A stretch of DNA of 21,104 nucleotides from an uncultured Collinsella sp. (lineage in GTDB: Bacteria > Actinomycetota > Coriobacteriia > Coriobacteriales > Coriobacteriaceae): contig CABUUD010000024.1 in assembly GCA_902494585.1 (NCBI GenBank), forward strand, positions 1-21,104, given 5' to 3'. The translations under genes were made by a program, and so were the position numbers. Shown here one piece after another: positions 19,268-21,104 of this stretch; position 1 is the first letter of the stretch, and each line of letters opens with the position of its first letter. The notes below the pieces were generated by a model that was not told the origin of the DNA, ran no database searches, and saw only the letters and a program-made list of their open reading frames with translations.

Positions 19268-21104
19268 CTACTGCAGGTCCAGCTGGTCCAGGTATTCCTT
19301 GCCGTGCTCGGAGATATGGCGCTTGCGGCCCGCCTCGTCGTTGCCCAGCAACAGGTTGAACATGGTCTCCATCTTGGTGACGTCCTCGGGCTCCACCTTG
19401 ATCAGGCGGCGCGTCTCGGGGTTCATGGTGGTGAGCCACATCATGTCCGGATCGTTCTCACCAAGACCCTTGGAGCGGTTGATGGAGCACTTTTGGTCGC
19501 CGATCTCCTTAAGAATGCCGTTCTTTTCGAGCTCGGTGTAGGCAAAGTAGGTCTTTTCTTTGCAGTTGATCTCGTAGAGCGGCGACTCGGCGATATACAC
19601 GTAGCCTTCGTCGATAAGCGTGGGCACCAGGCGGTAGAGCATGGTGAGTACGAGCGTGCGGATGTGATAACCGTCGACGTCGGCGTCCGTACAGATGATG
19701 ACCTTGTTCCAGTTGAGGTTGTCCAGGTCAAAGGCACCGAGGTTCTTGATGCGCTTGTCTTTGATCTCCACGCCGCAGCCCAGCACGCGCATGAGGTCCA
19801 TGATGATGTCGGACTTAAAGATGCGTGGATAGTCCTCCTTTAGGCAGTTGAGGATCTTACCTCGGACGGGCATGACACCCTGGAACTCGGCATCGCGCGA
19901 GGTGCGAATGGCACCTGCTGCCGAGTCGCCTTCTACGATGTAGATCTCACGACGGCTCTTGTCCTTGGAGCGGCAGTCGATGAATTTCTGCACGCGGTTG
20001 GCCATGTCGGTCTTTTGCTGCAGGTTGGTCTTGATGCTCTGACGCGTCTTCTCGGCATTCTCGCGCGAGCGCTTGTTGATGAGCACCTGCTCCATGATCT
20101 TGTTGGCGGCGTCTTTGTTCTCGATCAAGTAGGTCGAGAGGCGCTCCTTAAAGAATGCCGTCATGGCCTGCTGGATAAAGCGGTTATTGATGGCCTTCTT
20201 GGTCTGGTTCTCGTAGGACGTCTGGGTGGAGAAGCAGTTGGTCACCAGCACCAGGCAGTCCTGGACGTCCTGCCACTTAATGCCGCTCTCGTTTTTGTTG
20301 TATTTGCCCTGTTGCTTAATGTAGGCATCGATGGCGCTGGTCAGAGCGCTACGTGCCGCTTTCTCCGGCGAGCCGCCGTTCTCGAGCCACGATGAGTTGT
20401 GGTAGTACTCCTGCATCATGAAAGTGCGCGAGAAGCACATGCAAGCAGTGATTTTTACGTTGTAGTCGGGCAGGTCCTCGCGATCGCGACCGCGACGGTC
20501 GGCCTCGATAAAGAAGGGCTCGGTAAGGTAGTCGGTACCGACCTTCTCGAGCACGTAGTCCTCGATGCCCTTGGGATAGCAAAAATCCTCTTCGGAAAAC
20601 TCGCCGTCGTCGCCCTCGATGCGCAGACGGAAGGTCACGTTGGCGTTGACCACGGCCTGGCGGCGCATGGTCTCGCGATACCAATCGTGGGGGATGCTGA
20701 TGGAGGTAAAGACTTCAAGATCGGGGCGCCATTTGATGGTGGTGCCGGTGCGGTCCTCGTCGCTGGGTTCAATCTCGAGTGCCTTCTTTTTGGCGCCGAC
20801 GACCTTGCCCTTCTTAAAGTGCAGGGAGTACTTGTTGCCGTCGCGCCAAACCGTGACGTCCATGTACTCGGAGGCGTACTGGGTCGCGCACGAGCCTAGG
20901 CCGTTGGTACCGAGCGAGAAGTCGTAGTCGCCGCCCTGGTTGTTGTTGTATTTGCCGCCGGCGTAGAGCTCGCAAAAGACGAGCTCCCAGTTAAAGCGCT
21001 TCTCGGAAGGGTTCCAGTCGAGCGGGCAGCCGCGGCCGTTGTCCTCTACCTGAATGGAGCCATCGCGAAAGGCGGTAAGGGTGATGAGCTTGCCGTAGCC
21101 CTGG
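19268..21104 (-). CDS. parE: DNA topoisomerase IV subunit B (ParE-like), 5' end outside window
   Basis: The frame is open across the right edge, so the N-terminus is missing; about 611 residues are visible. The part upstream of the internal ATG 20863 continues the protein (VEDNGRGCP, ELYAGGKYNNNQGGDYDFSL, TNGLGSCATQYASEY), which is the GHKL ATPase glycine-rich region. The TOPRIM domain follows with IVEGDSAAGA, PVRGKILN and the metal-binding DADVDGYHIRTL, then the end domain NRSKGLGENDPDMMW. The SLGTNGLGSC form of the ATP lid is usual in this ParE-like branch. It supplies ATP-driven strand passage for the parC product downstream and is cytosolic on the nucleoid. Confidence 0.9.
   Translation of the reverse strand, partial: QGYGKLITLTAFRDGSIQVEDNGRGCPLDWNPSEKRFNWELVFCELYAGGKYNNNQGGDYDFSLGTNGLGSCATQYASEYMDVTVWRDGNKYSLHFKKGKVVGAKKKALEIEPSDEDRTGTTIKWRPDLEVFTSISIPHDWYRETMRRQAVVNANVTFRLRIEGDDGEFSEEDFCYPKGIEDYVLEKVGTDYLTEPFFIEADRRGRDREDLPDYNVKITACMCFSRTFMMQEYYHNSSWLENGGSPEKAARSALTSAIDAYIKQQGKYNKNESGIKWQDVQDCLVLVTNCFSTQTSYENQTKKAINNRFIQQAMTAFFKERLSTYLIENKDAANKIMEQVLINKRSRENAEKTRQSIKTNLQQKTDMANRVQKFIDCRSKDKSRREIYIVEGDSAAGAIRTSRDAEFQGVMPVRGKILNCLKEDYPRIFKSDIIMDLMRVLGCGVEIKDKRIKNLGAFDLDNLNWNKVIICTDADVDGYHIRTLVLTMLYRLVPTLIDEGYVYIAESPLYEINCKEKTYFAYTELEKNGILKEIGDQKCSINRSKGLGENDPDMMWLTTMNPETRRLIKVEPEDVTKMETMFNLLLGNDEAGRKRHISEHGKEYLDQLDLQ

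Noticed and set aside
17537..19843. 768-codon plus-strand frame opposite parC-parE
   Set aside because: It is a GC-rich antisense shadow; low-complexity Leu/Val/Asp/Gly composition with no domains, and the minus strand has unmistakable topoisomerase motifs.

Overview
The window looks like a chromosomal segment from a Coriobacteriia-type gut actinobacterium, most like Collinsella. The reasons are high GC in the core genes, Tat lipoproteins, and a clustered set of flavodoxin, ferredoxin and aldo/keto reductase genes. The genus is inferred from protein style and layout, not from a search.

Layout. 1-194 is the 3' end of guaA. 195-2841 is a small segment of visibly lower GC. It holds three overlapping or adjacent SAM-dependent methyltransferase genes read leftward behind a DtxR/IdeR-like iron box. 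It is bounded by an exact 16-bp direct repeat, one copy being the last codons of guaA and the other at 2826-2841, as expected for an element inserted at the guaA 3' end. No integrase lies inside. 3031-5090 is a leftward operon: an aldo/keto reductase (AKR) followed by a YqhD-type alcohol dehydrogenase. 5378-7877 is a rightward operon: AKR, RibD-C/DHFR-like reductase and a broken Tat-lipoprotein alpha/beta hydrolase. 7996-8445 is a small flavodoxin-like oxidoreductase. 8519-11847 is a leftward operon in transcription order AKR, Tat-lipoprotein flavodoxin, flavodoxin-ferredoxin fusion (EFR1 type) and Tat-lipoprotein esterase, with a divergent LysR regulator at 11977-12876. 13108-15508 is a MerR regulator divergent from a carboxymuconolactone decarboxylase-cupin fusion and a Cys-nucleophile alpha/beta hydrolase. 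15654-16184 is a flavoprotein with a CX2CX2CX6C motif. 16294-16796 is an AAA-type ATPase remnant next to a 19-bp tandem repeat. 16982-21104 is parC and parE (type IIA topoisomerase), the right-hand core anchor.

How it works together. The centre is an aldehyde/quinone/xenobiotic-type redox cluster. The strongest new signal is one promoter architecture repeated at three places: 5123-5193, 7888-7958 and 11881-11951. Read toward the gene it is CGT-RYRY-ACCCCA-NN-GTTATA, 11 nt, a 6-nt block (ARCRNR), AACTYC, 20 nt, then a -10-like hexamer (TATGGT, TATGGT, TAGCCT), ending 26-31 nt (from the inferred start site) before the start codon. The spacings are identical at all three. This fits a LysR-type recognition site (T-N11-A near -65) plus an activation site at -35. 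It ties the AKR/yqhD operon, the small flavodoxin-like gene and the AKR/flavodoxin/ferredoxin/esterase operon into one regulon, probably of the LysR encoded here. A second, separate circuit is the MerR gene with a perfect 8-bp-arm dyad inside the divergent promoter of the decarboxylase/hydrolase pair.

No tRNA, rRNA, CRISPR array, transposase or integrase was seen.
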